64,000 nucleotides of DNA from JAODBJ01 sp963782465 (GTDB lineage Bacteria; Actinomycetota; Acidimicrobiia; IMCC26256; PALSA-610): NCBI GenBank assembly GCA_963782465.1, contig CAWAJR010000005.1:806001-870000 (forward strand), given 5' to 3'. A model generated the notes under the pieces. That model made no database searches, was not told the origin of the DNA, and saw only the letters and a program-made list of their open reading frames with translations. Shown here piece after piece: positions 45,583 to 54,749 of the stretch (the stretch's first letter is position 1; the number at the start of each line of letters is the position of its first letter). The position numbers were made by a program, and so were the translations under genes.

Positions 45583-46068
45583 ATGCCAAGCCACTACCTG
45601 TGCCCGAAACCGAACACGGTGGAAGAGATCCTGAACGCGATGGTCGGGTCAGGTGTGAGTGTCGTGCTCGACAAGCAAGACCCGGCCGCCGACGACGCGC
45701 CCGCGGTACTCGCCGAGTTCGTCAGTGAGAGCGACGAAGTTGGCGCGCTGTGCCTCGTCGACCATCGAGCCGCACTGTCGCTCGGCGCCGCGCTGCTCCA
45801 AGCCGAACCCGACGCCGCGCTGGCCGCGATCGAGGGCTACAAGCTCGACGATGAGGCCATCGAGAACGTGCGCGAGGTCGCGAACATGATGGCGCAGCTC
45901 TTCAACTCCGATTTCACCCCGCACCTGCGTTTTCGCGAGTTGCACCGCCAGCCCGGGAAATTGCCCGAGGGCACCAGCGATCTGCGCCGCAAGCCGTTGG
46001 CGTCGCGCAGCTACCGCGTGACGGTCGAGCGCTATGCCACCGGCCAGCTCACCGTGATGCTCGGTTGA
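45583..46068 (+). CDS. CheC/CheX-related protein in chemotaxis operon
   Basis: 161 residues from ATG 45583 (GTG 45580 also possible). The helix DDEAIENVREVANMMAQLFN has the Glu...Asn spacing of CheC-type active helices, with a second E-V-x-N. The rest is unlike CheX. Position between cheY and cheA supports a chemotaxis role, perhaps a second phosphatase. Confidence 0.55.
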   Translation: MPSHYLCPKPNTVEEILNAMVGSGVSVVLDKQDPAADDAPAVLAEFVSESDEVGALCLVDHRAALSLGAALLQAEPDAALAAIEGYKLDDEAIENVREVANMMAQLFNSDFTPHLRFRELHRQPGKLPEGTSDLRRKPLASRSYRVTVERYATGQLTVMLG

Positions 46069-46106
46069 GATGTTGACGCACCCACCCCGCATTGGGAGTT
46101 GTTGTG

Positions 46107-48444
46107 ATGGATGACGGTATGGACGAGCTGTTGGGTGAGTTCTTGGTGGAGAGTTTCGAGAACTTGGACCAGCTGGACCAGGACTTGGTGGTGTTGGAGC
46201 AGGCGCCGGGTGATCTGGAGGTGTTGAAGAGCATTTTCCGGGCGATCCACACGATGAAGGGGACGTGTGGGTTTTTGGGGTTCGGAAAGCTCGAGCGGGT
46301 CGCGCATGTGGGCGAGAACTTGTTGTCGTTGTTGCGTGATGGGGTGGTGACGGTCGACGCGGAGATCGCGGACGCGTTGCTGGCGATGACCGACGCGGTG
46401 CGCGCCATCCTCGTCGAGATCGAACGCACACAGCAGGAGGGCGATGCCGACCACGACGCGTTGGTCGCGACCCTCGAGCGACTCGCCGAACGCGGCACGA
46501 ACCCGCCGGCCGAGGCACCCGCCGAGACACCCGCCGAGGCACCCGCCGAGACGCCCGATGAGACGCCCGATGAGGTGCCGGTGGGGGTGGAGCATGATCG
46601 GCTTTTGGGTGAGATCTTGGTCGAGGAGGGGGGTGTTTCGGAGGTTGATGTTGCGGTGGGGTTGATCAACCAGGAGTCGGGTGACGCGCGCCCGATCGGG
46701 GAGATCCTCGTCGAGTCGGGCGCGGTCGACGCACAACAAGTTGTCGCCGCGCTCGGCGAACAGCGCGACAACCAAGGCATTTCTGATTCGTCGTTGCGGG
46801 TTGATGTGGGGTTGTTGGACCAGGTGATGACGTTGGTGGGTGAGTTGGTGTTGGCGCGGAACCAGATTTTGCAGTATGCGTCGACGCAGGATGTGGAGCC
46901 GGCGTTCGCGTCGACGACGCAGCGGTTGAACATGATTACGACGGAGTTGCAGGCGGGGGTGATGAAGACGCGGATGCAGCCGATCGGGAATGTTTGGTCG
47001 AAGTTCCCGCGGGTGGTGCGTGATTTGGCGTCGCAGTTCGGTAAGCAGGTCCGGATCGAGATGGAGGGGAAGGACACTGAGCTGGACAAGACGATTATCG
47101 AGGCGATCAAGGACCCGTTGACGCACATTGTGCGCAACAGCATCGATCATGGGATCGAGACGCCGGAGGCTCGGGTGGCGGTGGGGAAGCCGCCGGAGGG
47201 TGTGTTGGTGTTGCGGGCGTTCCATGAGGGCGGTCAGGTCAATATCGAGATCGTGGATGATGGGGCGGGGATCGATCTGGCGCGGGTGAAGGCGAAGGCG
47301 GTCGAGCGGGGGTTGGTGTCGGCGGAGGCGGCGGGCCGGATGTCGGACCGTGAGGCGACGAACTTGGTGTTCTTGCCTGGGCTTGTCGACGGCGGAGAAG
47401 GTGTCGAACGTGTCGGGCCGGGGGGTGGGGATGGATGTGGTCCGGACGAATATTGAGCGGATCGGTGGGTCGTTGGACATGCAGACCCGGCCGGGGTTGG
47501 GGACGACGATCAAGGTGAAGATCCCCTTGACGTTGGCGATTGTGCCGGCGTTGATTGTTTCCAGTGGTGGGGACCGGTTCGCGATCCCGCAGGTGAGCTT
47601 GTTGGAGTTGGTGGGCTTGGACGCGGAGGGGGCGCGTACGAAGGTGGAGTCGGTGCATGGGGCGCCGGTGTACCGGTTGCGGGGCCAGATCTTGCCGATC
47701 GTCTACCTGAACCGGGAGTTGGGGACCGCGGGCGGGCAGGGTGACGATGCGGCCGCGACGATTGTGGTGTTGAAGGCCGATGACCGTCAGTTCGGGTTGG
47801 TGGTCGACCAGGTGAACGACACCGAGGAGATCGTGGTCAAGCCGCTGTCGCCGCAATGCAAAGGGGTCGACGCGTTCTCCGGGTGCACGATCATGGGCGA
47901 CGGGCACGTCGCGCTCATCCTCGACGTCCTCGGCCTCGCCCAACGCGCCCACGTCATCGACCACCGCCAGGAGCGACGAACGCCCGCCACCGTCGTGCAC
48001 CAGGCGACGGGTTCCGACGGCGACACCTTGCTGGTGGTCGGCGTCGGTGCCGAGGGCCGGGTCGCGGTGCCGCTGTCGGCGGTCGACCGGCTCGAAGAGT
48101 TCCCCGCGCCAGCCTCGAGCACACCGCCGGCCGCGACGTCGTCCAATACCGCGACACGATCCTGCCCCTCGTCGACATCGCCGGAACCCTCGGCTACGCG
48201 CCGCGCAACGAACGTTCGCGATGTCATCTCGGTTGTCGTCTGCGTGCACCGCGGACGGTTGGTCGGGCTCGTGGTCGACCGGATCGTCGACATCGTCGAG
48301 CAAGCCGCGACGATCCAACAACCCGGCGACCGGCCCGGCATCGTCGGCTCCCTCGTCGTGCAAGGCGCCGTCACCGAACTCCTCGACATCGACGCGATCG
48401 TCGGGTCGCAGCTGGGGTTCCCGGAAGTGGTGTCGAATGCATAA
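46107..48444 (+). CDS. cheA: Chemotaxis histidine kinase CheA, three apparent frameshifts
   Basis: About 779 residues after correction. HPt with phospho-His in AIHTMKGTCGFLGF near 48; an acidic Pro/Ala/Glu-repeat linker; two LGEILVE-type repeats (about 175-230) resembling the N-terminal domain of type II secretion ATPases; kinase with HIVRNSIDHGIE, DDGAGIDLAR and GRGVGMDVV; two CheW-like regulatory domains. Frame breaks: about 47378-47386 (one extra base), 48101-48105 (one missing C in CCCC) and 48213-48216 (one extra base, restoring frame). Codon choice alternates along the gene. Start ATG 46107; GTG 46104 possible. Confidence 0.9.
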
Positions 48445-48913
48445 CCCGCGAGAGTTCTGCACGCTGCACCTTGCCGGTCACCTCTTCGGGGTGCCGGTGA
48501 AACGAGTGCAGGAAGTCATCTCCTACCAGCCGATGACCCGCGTCCCGCTCGCCAACCCCGTCATCGACGGGCTCATCAACCTGCGCGGCCAGATCGTCAC
48601 CGCGATCGACCTGCGCAAACGGCTCGAGTTCCCCGAACGCGACGCCGACCAGCGAGCCATGAACATCGTCGTGCAAACCGGCAGCGGCACCGTCAGCCTC
48701 CTCGTCGACGCCATCGGCGACGTCGTCGAAGTCGAAGACACCATCTACGAAGCACCACCCGAAACCCTCACCGGCATCGCCAAACAACTCATCCTCGGCG
48801 TCTACAAGTTCGAAGACCAACTCCTCCTCGAACTCGACATCGACCAGACCATCGACGTGAGCAGCGAACCAGCGGTCGCGATGCGCCAACCAGCCGCCGG
48901 TCAACCGGCCTGA
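48437..48913 (+). CDS. cheW: Coupling protein CheW
   Basis: 158 residues. LAGHLFGVPVKRVQEVI, VIDGLINLRGQIVTAIDLRKRL and VSLLVDAIGDVVEVED define a CheW fold that links receptors to CheA. ATG 48437 overlaps the cheA stop. Last gene of the chemotaxis operon; the region to 48930 has no stem-loop I could see. Confidence 0.94.
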   Translation: MHNPREFCTLHLAGHLFGVPVKRVQEVISYQPMTRVPLANPVIDGLINLRGQIVTAIDLRKRLEFPERDADQRAMNIVVQTGSGTVSLLVDAIGDVVEVEDTIYEAPPETLTGIAKQLILGVYKFEDQLLLELDIDQTIDVSSEPAVAMRQPAAGQPA

Positions 48914-48932
48914 GACCTGACAAGCTGTCGCG

Positions 48933-49385
48933 ATGGCACGGTTTTCGCGAGAAGAGTTGCAGCGGGCTCACGACAACTACGTCGCGGTCGCCCAAGAGGC
49001 GGGGCGGACGGGTAACTGGGCGCCGTGGGCGGACTTGTTCACCCCCGACGCGACCTACGTCGAACATCACTACGGCACCTTCCACGGTCGCAAGGCGATC
49101 GGCGACTGGATCACGGCGACGATGGGCGAATGGCCGAACTCCGAGATGACGATGTTCCCGCACGACTGGTGCGTGTGCGACGAGGAACGCGGCTGGTGGA
49201 TCTGCCAGATCGAGAACCGGTTCAAGGACCCCGGCGACGGCGGGGTGTACCAGGCGTACAACCTGACCGTGTTGAAGTACGCGGGCGACATGCAGTTCGA
49301 ATCGGAGGAAGACGCCTACAACCCCGCGAACTTCGCGCCGGTCGTGAAGGCGTGGATCGCGGCGAAGCGGGCTGCCGGCGCCTGA
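48933..49385 (+). CDS. NTF2/SnoaL-like protein
   Basis: 150 residues: WADLFTPDATYVEHHYGTFHGRKAIGDWI is typical of the SnoaL/NTF2-like fold, with conserved Trp/Arg/His core residues. ATG 48933, 19 bases after cheW. Function unknown; probably enzymatic or ligand-binding. Confidence 0.8.
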   Translation: MARFSREELQRAHDNYVAVAQEAGRTGNWAPWADLFTPDATYVEHHYGTFHGRKAIGDWITATMGEWPNSEMTMFPHDWCVCDEERGWWICQIENRFKDPGDGGVYQAYNLTVLKYAGDMQFESEEDAYNPANFAPVVKAWIAAKRAAGA

Positions 49386-49530
49386 GGCGCGTCCGATTCA
49401 CCCGTATCGCGCGGGCCACCTTGTGGTGATTCCATCGAAATGAAGTAGATCGTTCGACCAGCGTTTACTCGGGGTAACGACGCGGTCGTTACCGTCGGCG
49501 GGCACCTCGCCGGACGCTGGAGGCTCTCGT

Positions 49531-51594
49531 TTGTTACCGAAAACGCTGAGGAACGCGCTCGCGCTCGTCGCGTCGGTGGGATTCGTGATGGGTGCGCCAC
49601 CCGCGATGGCGCTTGGTCACCCGGCCGCCGCGGCTGCCGCCGGGAAGACCGTCGGCCCGGTCGTGTTCGTGAACGACGTCACCGTGCTCGAACCGGTTGC
49701 GCCCGGCGAGACGACCCACGCCGACTTCACGATCGGCCTCGCCGGTCCCGCGACGCGGCCCGTGTACATCGCCTACCAGACACGAGCGGGCAGTGCGCGC
49801 AGCGGGAGCGACTTCATCGCGACGTCGGGCATGGTCGGCATCCGGCACGGCGCGACCACCGCGCACGTCTCCGTGGTGGTGCGCGGCGCGCGCCGACTCG
49901 AACACTCCGAGAAGTTCCGGCTCCACATCACGTCGGTCCGCGGCGCGTCCATCGCGAAGCGCAACGGCATCGCGACGATCAACCCCCCTTACGCGATCAC
50001 GGTGGGGCAGGCATCGGTGGTCGAGCCGCCTGCGGGGACCTACGGCGCTGCGCAGGTCACCGCGTCGCTGGGCGCGCCGATGAAGGTCCCGGTCACGTTC
50101 GGTTGGCACACCGCGGTGCCGCCCGCGAGCGACGATCCGGCCACCCCGGGCCAGGACTACCTGCCCCGCCAAGCCTTCGCCACCATTCCCGCCGGGCAAA
50201 CCAGTGTCGCCCTCGATGTGTTCACCAAGGGGGACCCTTCGGCTGAAGGTGCCGAGACCATCGCGGTGAAGGTCGACCCGCGTACGACGAGCGTTCCCGT
50301 GCTGCAAAACGGCGACATCACGATCCTCGACTCGAGCACGACGCTCCCGCAACCGCCGCCGACGACGGTGCCGACCACGTCGACGACCACCACGACCACG
50401 GTCGCGCCGACCGCGGTGCCGCCGACCGCGGTGCCGCCGACCGCGGTGCCGCCGACCACGGTCCCGCCGACCACGGTCCCGCCGATCACCGTTCCGCCGA
50501 TCACCGTTCCGCCAACGACGGTCCCGGCGACGGTGCCGCCGCCGACCACCTCATCGTCGACGACGGTTGCGCCCACCACCACGCCCCCGGCGACGGCACC
50601 GGCGCCCGTCCCCGGTCCGCAAACGACGAACCTCGCCGACTTCATCAACCTCCCGGGCGATCAGGCCGTCGTCGTACCCAACGGGGTCTACCGGGCCCGT
50701 GACGTCGACGCGCCGCATCCCGCGACCACCGGTCGTTTCAAAGGTTGGCTGGTCCTCGTCGCCCAGTCGCAGGGTGGGGCGGTGGTCGACCTCAGCCAGG
50801 CACCGTTGACGCTCGGTGCCGGCACCAGTCGCGTGATGTTCGTCGGCTTCCGGTTCGTCAACGGGTCGGTGTTCGTATCCGGTCACGACATCGTGTTCTG
50901 GTACACCGACCACACGTTCCCGGCGAATGTCTGGGCGGGGCAATCGCCGAACCCCGGTGCCCCTGAGCAAGGCCTCTACCGCGCACCGCGCACCGTGTAC
51001 GTGAACGGCGGTTCGGGCGTGCGGTTCCTTGGTGCCTCGCTCCACGACACCGGAACGGCGCTTGCCTTCGCGAACGCGTCGGACGTGTTGCTCGAGGGTG
51101 TGAACGTATGGGGTCTCGATGATCTGGGACTCGACCCTCACGACGTTGTGCACCCCGACGCGATCGGCGCCGTCGCCGGCAACAACGACGGCGTGACCGT
51201 GGCGGATTCGTGGATTCGCGGCCGGATCTTGCTCGAAGACTCGAACGGCAGTTCCGGAGGCCCCCAACGCAACCTGCGTTTCGATCGCATGTGGGTGTCG
51301 AATTCGCCGAGTGCTGGCTTCACGTTCACGTCATTGCTCCCAGCCGGCAGGGGCGGGATCTTCGGCGAGCGTACCGACGTCCGCTCGTGGGATCACAAGA
51401 ACGGTTACGACCGGATCGACATCGTCGACGGCGCGCAGTACCACGACCCCAACACGCAGCCGGCCCGCATCGACGTGAAAGACACGAACATCTCCACGAC
51501 GGCACCCCCGGCCGGGGCACCGTCGCCCGCCGACGTGTGGTCGCGCGCACACCCGTACGACTCCTGGCCGGAGGTCGTGTCGTTCCTCGGTTGA
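49531..51594 (+). CDS. Secreted Calx-beta/beta-helix protein
   Basis: 687 residues from TTG 49531 (GGAGGC upstream; no nearby ATG fits). Signal peptide at about 1-30 ending AMALG. Two Calx-beta-like domains at about 43-150 and 150-270 (DFIATSGMVGIRHGATTAHVSV; ITILDSS ends the second). Then a Thr/Pro linker with VPPT(A/T/I) pentads at about 275-350, and a C-terminal domain that begins NLADFINLPGDQAVVVPNGVYRARDV and resembles right-handed parallel beta-helix (pectate-lyase fold) proteins. Likely cell-surface or extracellular adhesive or carbohydrate-active protein. Confidence 0.85.
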   Translation: MLPKTLRNALALVASVGFVMGAPPAMALGHPAAAAAAGKTVGPVVFVNDVTVLEPVAPGETTHADFTIGLAGPATRPVYIAYQTRAGSARSGSDFIATSGMVGIRHGATTAHVSVVVRGARRLEHSEKFRLHITSVRGASIAKRNGIATINPPYAITVGQASVVEPPAGTYGAAQVTASLGAPMKVPVTFGWHTAVPPASDDPATPGQDYLPRQAFATIPAGQTSVALDVFTKGDPSAEGAETIAVKVDPRTTSVPVLQNGDITILDSSTTLPQPPPTTVPTTSTTTTTTVAPTAVPPTAVPPTAVPPTTVPPTTVPPITVPPITVPPTTVPATVPPPTTSSSTTVAPTTTPPATAPAPVPGPQTTNLADFINLPGDQAVVVPNGVYRARDVDAPHPATTGRFKGWLVLVAQSQGGAVVDLSQAPLTLGAGTSRVMFVGFRFVNGSVFVSGHDIVFWYTDHTFPANVWAGQSPNPGAPEQGLYRAPRTVYVNGGSGVRFLGASLHDTGTALAFANASDVLLEGVNVWGLDDLGLDPHDVVHPDAIGAVAGNNDGVTVADSWIRGRILLEDSNGSSGGPQRNLRFDRMWVSNSPSAGFTFTSLLPAGRGGIFGERTDVRSWDHKNGYDRIDIVDGAQYHDPNTQPARIDVKDTNISTTAPPAGAPSPADVWSRAHPYDSWPEVVSFLG

Positions 51595-51664
51595 CCGGGT
51601 GTTCTCGCGCGTTTCGCGCGCGGAAATCCGCCGATTCGGGACGCGGGGCCCGTAGGCTGCCCGC

Positions 51665-51925
51665 GTGGGCCGGCCGCGCGTGCACCAGGAAGAACGGGTC
51701 ACGACCGCGGTGCGGGTACCGAAGACGCTGCACGACAGGGTGCGAGCAGTGGCCGACGAACGCCAAGTCGGCATGAACCTCCTGGTGGTGCGGGCGCTGG
51801 AGGAGTACCTCGATCGCCTGGTACCGGTCGAGGAAGTCGTGCGCACCCGCGCGCCGTCCCCCGGTGAGGGCCGGACCGAACATATGTTCGCATATGATCA
51901 CGCGGATGACGGGGGACGAGTGTGA
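51665..51925 (+). CDS. Ribbon-helix-helix DNA-binding protein
   Basis: 86 residues. TTAVRVPKTLHDRVRAVADERQVGMNLLVVRALEEYL is a ribbon-helix-helix fold. C-terminal tail is Asp/His-rich. GTG 51665. Overlaps the methyltransferase by GTGA, so probably a control protein for the operon. Confidence 0.8.
   Translation: MGRPRVHQEERVTTAVRVPKTLHDRVRAVADERQVGMNLLVVRALEEYLDRLVPVEEVVRTRAPSPGEGRTEHMFAYDHADDGGRV
51878..51889. promoter_or_regulatory. Palindrome GAACATATGTTC before the methyltransferase
   Basis: Perfect 12-bp palindrome with an adjacent CGCATATG, an AT-rich pocket 33 bp before the methyltransferase start though inside the upstream coding frame. Candidate binding site for the ribbon-helix-helix protein. 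Confidence 0.4.
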
Positions 51926-53433
51926 CCGACGTTGAGCGCGGCAACGGCGCGCGCCGGCGTCGCCCTACGGCGACTTCTTCGTTCGGTGTGTCGCGTCGCG
52001 AGAGCCACGACGCCAGCGCGTTCTACGACCGCTTCCGGGCGCCGGAGCTCTCCGACGACACCTGGGTGCCAGCGCCCGACCCGATAGCGGAGCCGTTCGT
52101 GTGCGGCGACGCACGCTCGATGGACAAGGTGCAAGACGGATCCGTCGCGCTCGTCGTCACGTCGCCTCCCTACTTTGCCGGAAAGACCTACGAGGAGGAG
52201 CTCGAAGCCGCGGGCGTCCCCGGCTCGTATCTCGAGTACCTGGATCTTCTCTACGAGGTCTTCCGAGAGTGCACCAAGAAGCTCGAGCCCGGTGGCCGCA
52301 TCGCGGTCAACGTCGCGAACCTGGGTAGGAAGCCGTACCGGAGCCTCTCGGCCGATGTCATCCGCATCCTGCAGGACGACCTCGGTCTCTTGCTGCGCGG
52401 TGAACTGATCTGGCAGAAAGGCGAGGGCGCGAGTGGATCGTGCGCCTGGGGATCGTTCCGAAGCTCGGCGAACCCGGTCCTACGTGACATCACGGAGCGG
52501 GTTGTCATTGCGAGCAAGGGCCGCTTCGACCGCGCCCGGTCGGTGCAGCAGCGGCGCGACGAAGGGCTGCCGTCAGAAGGCAAACTTCTGACCGAAGACT
52601 TCATGTCACTCACGCTCGACGTGTGGTCGATCCCGCCCGAAAGCGCGCGCCGCGTCGGCCACCCGGCGCCTTTCCCCGTCGAGCTTCCCGAGCAGTTGAT
52701 CCGCCTCTACACGTTCAAGAACGACTTGGTTCTCGACCCGTTCATGGGCAGCGGCTCGGCCCTCGTCGCGGCCGCTCGGTTGGAGCGCCGCTACGTCGGT
52801 TACGACCTCGACCCCGACTACACCAAGATCGCCGAACGTCGCGTCGCCGAGGTCGTCGCCGAGCGGGAAACCGTGCGCGCGGCGCCGAAGAAGCGCAAGC
52901 GGATAGCAGTCCCGAGCGAGCCGGTCGAAGAAGATTTCCAGAGTCGCGCGACGCGAGAGGGCAAGGCGGCCCAGAAGCTCGCCGAGGAGGTCCTCACCGA
53001 CGCGGGATTCGTCATTACCGAGCGAAACCACCGAATACCGAAGACCGGCGTGACGGTGAACTTCGTCGCGGTCGACGCGGATGAGCAGATGTGGTTCTTC
53101 GACGTCTCAGGTGCGTTCACGAGCCATCGGGGTGGGCTCATTCGCACCGACACGGTGTGGAAATGCCTCGGGCGCGCCAATGCGATTCGCGGCCGCCTGT
53201 CCCCCGACCTCCCGATCGTCTTCCTTACGACGCACCTTCCTCGCCGGCCGAGCGAAGGCGACACCGCCTTGCGAGCCGCCGGCCCGAAGGCATTCTTCGA
53301 TGCAATCGAAATGTTGTCCGACGAGGGCCGCGCGCGGCTCGAACGCTATGCGGCGGGAGGGGCGACTACCGCGCTGCCCGGCTTCTGGACGGACGCCGAT
53401 CTCGCGCGCCGCGATCCCTCATGCCCCGCCTGA
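51922..53433 (+). CDS. Beta-class DNA methyltransferase with C-terminal nuclease-like domain
   Basis: 503 residues. Motif IV TSPPY at 80-84 precedes motif I DPFMGSGSALVAA near 273-285, the beta-class order used by N4-cytosine and N6-adenine methyltransferases. Target-recognition part in between. After about residue 315 comes a basic linker (APKKRKR) and a second domain (KAAQKLAEEVLTDAGFVI, WFFDVSGAFTSHRGGLIRTDTVWKCLGR) with the strand-and-Lys pattern of restriction-endonuclease-like folds. Overlaps the RHH gene (GTGA) and the next gene by 13 bp. Confidence 0.88.
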   Translation: MTDVERGNGARRRRPTATSSFGVSRRESHDASAFYDRFRAPELSDDTWVPAPDPIAEPFVCGDARSMDKVQDGSVALVVTSPPYFAGKTYEEELEAAGVPGSYLEYLDLLYEVFRECTKKLEPGGRIAVNVANLGRKPYRSLSADVIRILQDDLGLLLRGELIWQKGEGASGSCAWGSFRSSANPVLRDITERVVIASKGRFDRARSVQQRRDEGLPSEGKLLTEDFMSLTLDVWSIPPESARRVGHPAPFPVELPEQLIRLYTFKNDLVLDPFMGSGSALVAAARLERRYVGYDLDPDYTKIAERRVAEVVAERETVRAAPKKRKRIAVPSEPVEEDFQSRATREGKAAQKLAEEVLTDAGFVITERNHRIPKTGVTVNFVAVDADEQMWFFDVSGAFTSHRGGLIRTDTVWKCLGRANAIRGRLSPDLPIVFLTTHLPRRPSEGDTALRAAGPKAFFDAIEMLSDEGRARLERYAAGGATTALPGFWTDADLARRDPSCPA

Positions 53434-53735
53434 TCGCGTGTGCGGTCGTTCGCGACGACCCTCCGCGAGTTTTCGTCGCCGAGGACCAGGACACGCTGAA
53501 CTGGATTCTGGCGTTGCGCTTGATTGCTCAGATGCCAGGGCGCGACCTGCCCTCGCACCTCCGCGACGCACTCCGGACCGCACTGCGCGACGAACGATGG
53601 GCCGACGCCGTCGAGTTGTGGATGCACAACGGTACGGAGGTCGACGTGTACCCGTCCTTCGAGTTCTATATGGCGAGCGACGTGGAACTTGCCGCGCAGG
53701 AACTCGATTTCACTCCGTTGTTCCGGGACCAATGA
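53421..53735 (+). CDS. Small hypothetical protein in R-M-like operon
   Basis: 104 residues from ATG 53421: MPRLIACAVVRDDPPRVFVAEDQDTLNWILALRLI, later a conserved-looking FEFYMASDVELAAQELDFTPLF. Lies between the methyltransferase and the endonuclease-like gene with no gaps. Family not recognised. Confidence 0.65.
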   Translation: MPRLIACAVVRDDPPRVFVAEDQDTLNWILALRLIAQMPGRDLPSHLRDALRTALRDERWADAVELWMHNGTEVDVYPSFEFYMASDVELAAQELDFTPLFRDQ

Positions 53736-54737
53736 ATGCCGGGTGACCGAACCATGGTCACCGAGATCGGCACGGCACTCGGCACGCTCGATCTCGCGTC
53801 GATCGAAGATGCTGTGCGGGCTCGTCCCGACGAGGTACAGCTGCCCGGCCGCGCCTGGGAAGACCTCGATCTCGTCATCGCGAGCCGCCGTTTTGCCCAG
53901 GATGCAGTCGCCGCATTCGCGAACGGGGTCGCGTTCAGGCGCGCGACCGACGGGCTGCGTGGACGACGACCGAGGATCATCGAGTGGACCGGCGGTCGCC
54001 GCCCCCCTGGCGACGAGGTCGCTCCGATCGACCTGCGGATCGACCACGTCTTCCTGATCAGCTGCAAGTACCTCTCGGCGAACATCACGAACACGTCGCC
54101 AGCTCGCGTCTTCGACGGCTTGCTCGCGATGCGGCGAACGTGGGCTACCACCGACTGGTATGAGCTCGTCGCCGGTGACGAGTACCAGGCGTTGTACGAC
54201 GCTTGCGTTGATGCCGTACGGCTCGTCGATCTCCCCGCGGCTCCCGCCGACCTCACGTCACGAGAGCGCCGCTCGCTTCGCGATGCCCTTCGGGCTCGCG
54301 CGTACCCGATGTCGGCTCGCGCGGCGTACGGCGCTCTCTGTGATCGCGTGAGCGCCGCGTCGGCCGAGCGGTGGAGGCACGCGCTCGAAGCGATCGAACC
54401 GGAACTGATGTTGTGGCGACTGCTCCGGATTGGCAGTGCTCCGTACTTCGTGCTCGGAGCGCACCGCGGCGGCGCCATGCGGCTGCGGGTCGCGAACCCT
54501 TGGGATTGGCGCGATCAGTTCGATCTTCTCGACTTCGAGATACGCGCCTCCGTCGCCGGGCAACCGCGCGTCGATTGGCGAGCCCACTGTGAAGACCGGC
54601 GTTCTCATCGGAGTCATTTCGTCGAGGGCCACGTCGAAATTCGTTGGAGCCACGGGAGGTTCAGTCAGCCGCCCGAAGCAAAGATCTACCTCGACACCCC
54701 TCACTCGGAAGTGCCCGGTTACTTCCCGCTCGTATAG
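53736..54737 (+). CDS. Probable restriction endonuclease-like protein
   Basis: 333 residues. E84 in IIEWTGG, then APIDLRIDHVFLISCKYLSANI (Asp99, Asp103, Ser109-Lys111) followed by NTSPARVFDGLL. This is the order of a PD-(D/E)XK-like core with a Ser-Cys-Lys in place of the usual acidic-x-Lys, a pattern I associate with some type II restriction-like families. Directly follows the methyltransferase operon, which argues for a restriction role. ATG 53736; ATG 53754 is an alternative. Confidence 0.6.
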   Translation: MPGDRTMVTEIGTALGTLDLASIEDAVRARPDEVQLPGRAWEDLDLVIASRRFAQDAVAAFANGVAFRRATDGLRGRRPRIIEWTGGRRPPGDEVAPIDLRIDHVFLISCKYLSANITNTSPARVFDGLLAMRRTWATTDWYELVAGDEYQALYDACVDAVRLVDLPAAPADLTSRERRSLRDALRARAYPMSARAAYGALCDRVSAASAERWRHALEAIEPELMLWRLLRIGSAPYFVLGAHRGGAMRLRVANPWDWRDQFDLLDFEIRASVAGQPRVDWRAHCEDRRSHRSHFVEGHVEIRWSHGRFSQPPEAKIYLDTPHSEVPGYFPLV

Positions 54738-54749
54738 CGACCGGCTCGT

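Noticed and set aside
46490..46570. CRISPR-like or structural repeat
   Set aside because: The short GAGACACCCGCC repeats encode the Pro/Ala/Glu linker of CheA and have no spacers or palindromic unit.
47370..47390. Programmed frameshift in cheA
   Set aside because: No slippery heptamer or stem-loop is visible, and similar breaks occur in unrelated genes of the window.
50400..50530. Possible intergenic repeat
   Set aside because: GTGCCGCCGACC repeats encode the VPPT linker of the secreted protein in frame.
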